NCBI RefSeq assembly: GCF_029910215.1
Contig: NZ_CP110396.1
Location: 992,001-1,056,000 of the forward strand
Source of the DNA: Paraburkholderia sp. D15
GTDB lineage: Bacteria > Pseudomonadota > Gammaproteobacteria > Burkholderiales > Burkholderiaceae
Reading direction: 5' to 3'
Length of the DNA: 64,000 nt
In this document: one piece after another, positions 63,901 through 64,000 of the stretch
How the letters are laid out: each line of letters begins with the position of its first letter
How positions within the stretch are numbered: position 1 is the stretch's first letter
The notes under the pieces: model-generated
What the model saw: only the letters and a program-made list of their open reading frames with translations
Told to the model about the DNA's origin: nothing
Databases searched by the model: none
Translations under genes and position numbers: made by a program

Positions 63901-64000
63901 GGCTACTCGCCGACATCGCGCGAAGCGCCGGGCTGCACAGCTGGCAGAACGCCGCGCGCGGTTTTCTGCTGTGGATCGACGCCGCCGACGAAACCTGCGA
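60939..64000 (+). CDS. Large winged-helix/P-loop transcriptional regulator, truncated by window edge
   Basis: An ORF open for more than 1020 codons to the right edge. The N-terminal OmpR-like DNA-binding domain (about residues 10-105: NERVMDVLIALLDAGGKIVS, ALVSQLRRALGDDRDLIETV, PRRGYRL) is followed by a P-loop ATPase (Walker A GARGVGKT near residue 181; LLIVEDCDHL near 278). Then come NB-ARC-like and TPR-like helical repeats, broken by Ala/Gly/Ser linkers, including SSPSSPSSPSSP (residues about 706-717). This resembles BTAD/MalT/HilA-like signal-transduction ATPases. ATG 60939 starts MKEEKTLAASAQRV. Its place just after the T3SS suggests, but does not prove, a role in T3SS control. Confidence 0.75.
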   Translation, partial: MKEEKTLAASAQRVTLFGRFALARDSRTLYADGQTLTLNERVMDVLIALLDAGGKIVSIEQLQQQLWPAASMVANSVQALVSQLRRALGDDRDLIETVPRRGYRLTAEWYDIRDDQSAPGGEQAASASDAPASTDTLSASHAATRGAGDAAAMRLPLIGRDAELSELLMRVPQHRLVTLVGARGVGKTRLAHEAAQRSAALFHDGAVFIGLAELTLPERVAPTIAAQLAPLGQAAGQAPGHTLAQPLIQPPGQPPAQSGTPGLDGLVARLAGTQTLLIVEDCDHLAQEVAAVIDALLAATQVCVIVCAEAPLFIAGEYVLPLAPLRFAARGAGGSAHAASDSSPDSPLDSSRIPAGNLASNHPHHVAADTPPSDACRFLLAQLDAHGTATTNDSMGTASHGTRARGLAAGSGSGSGGIAGSVPGDANSAYVSAVSNAFSVVSGFSAARTASVLHATSTSSSPPARPALESICRALSGNPLALELAAIQIARAARGRTTLADAVADWDARWRRVMMQRAGSPDVALRPAALVPSVIAHAYYALDAGAQHLLCCTSLFAGPFDFADARAVSMRTDGAEGLAGDSALQTQVAALLDAGLLVERTRGAANGAANGAAAASALAASSTGSAVASHAGSSAASGDASPEPSLDTSPAAICSLRMPQAVRQFALGVLAYRFDYAWVAARHAQRVAERVSETVGHPSHPPARAASSPSSPSSPSSPCPPTLADVRRAVDWSIEAGRFQIAAPLLQHAGPIWSAASLNDEWLMWIRRALAHDGSRQTLRVHDQMLLHLALAQAMQQTTPAPPPADTLAAWWRVYQLATTCAADDSRLYALSVLLLRTLQAGFSNDPPELLTHVRAQIAQECEGASPHHGFARLRGALMMLNGRHEEAIALLAPADDNASAPPRHDPAEGNGPPDSRHPNYIAAVSHNALAISLWFTGARATSHPRLLRALQDARQPSDPVSRCVGAAMACVLFMLEENRPRAGQQARLLADIARSAGLHSWQNAARGFLLWIDAADETC

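Overview
The window looks like part of a replicon (probably a secondary chromosome) of a Burkholderia sensu lato bacterium, most likely Paraburkholderia or a close relative. This rests on the high GC content, a dgdA/dgdR pair very like the Burkholderia cepacia one, an AcnD/PrpF-type methylcitrate locus, and a complete Hrp2-class type III secretion system (T3SS) in the Ralstonia/Xanthomonas gene order. The genus is inference; no rRNA or other marker is present.

Layout. 0-6.6 kb: accessory metabolic genes, namely a frameshifted TetR regulator, a tannase-family lipoprotein, a secreted protein, a histidine phosphatase, and the divergent dgdA/dgdR pair. 6.6-12.7 kb: a minus-strand run of six tightly packed genes (GT2 glycosyltransferase, formyltransferase, GtrA-like flippase, zinc-ribbon methyltransferase, WecE-like sugar aminotransferase, polytopic membrane protein) that resembles a rewired Arn pathway for decorating an envelope glycan with an N-formyl amino sugar. 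13-18.5 kb: LysR/SDR pair, two tandem Rieske oxygenases with a divergent LysR and a clear operator, and a small ferredoxin-fold protein. 18.6-26.2 kb: methylcitrate locus prpF-acnD // prpC <-> prpR, with a well-formed sigma-54 promoter, PrpR-like repeats, an intrinsic terminator between prpC and acnD, and no prpB. 26.3-30 kb: tartrate/D-malate dehydrogenase, an AstE/AspA-like zinc hydrolase and an AAHS-type MFS transporter. 30-33.4 kb: small secreted or membrane proteins, an AraC regulator and an AlaX editing protein.

33.6-64 kb: the T3SS. Minus-strand operon hrpB1-hrpB2-hrcJ-hrpB4-hrcL-hrcN-hrpB7-hrcT and plus-strand operon hrcU-hrcV-hpaP-hrcQ-hrcR-hrcS-hpaA diverge from a shared intergenic region; hrcD-hrpD6-hrpE-hpaB follows with its own promoter. 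The regulators hrpG (response regulator) and hrpB (AraC family), the secretin hrcC, a glycine-rich harpin, a large candidate secreted protein and an hrpB1 paralogue paired with a DUF3455 lipoprotein lie on the other side. I found perfect hrpII/PIP-type boxes (TTCG-N16-TTCG) at several transcription units; four have a candidate -10 element 31-32 nt downstream, three of them fitting YANNNT exactly, so much of the HrpB regulon can be read from sequence. A giant winged-helix/P-loop regulator that runs off the right edge begins just after hpaB.

A recurring oddity of the T3SS half is tandem repetition with periods of 9 bp (sometimes 6 bp) inside hrcQ, hrcD, hpaA, hrpB4, the candidate effector, the DUF3455 gene, the terminal regulator, and a non-coding leader.
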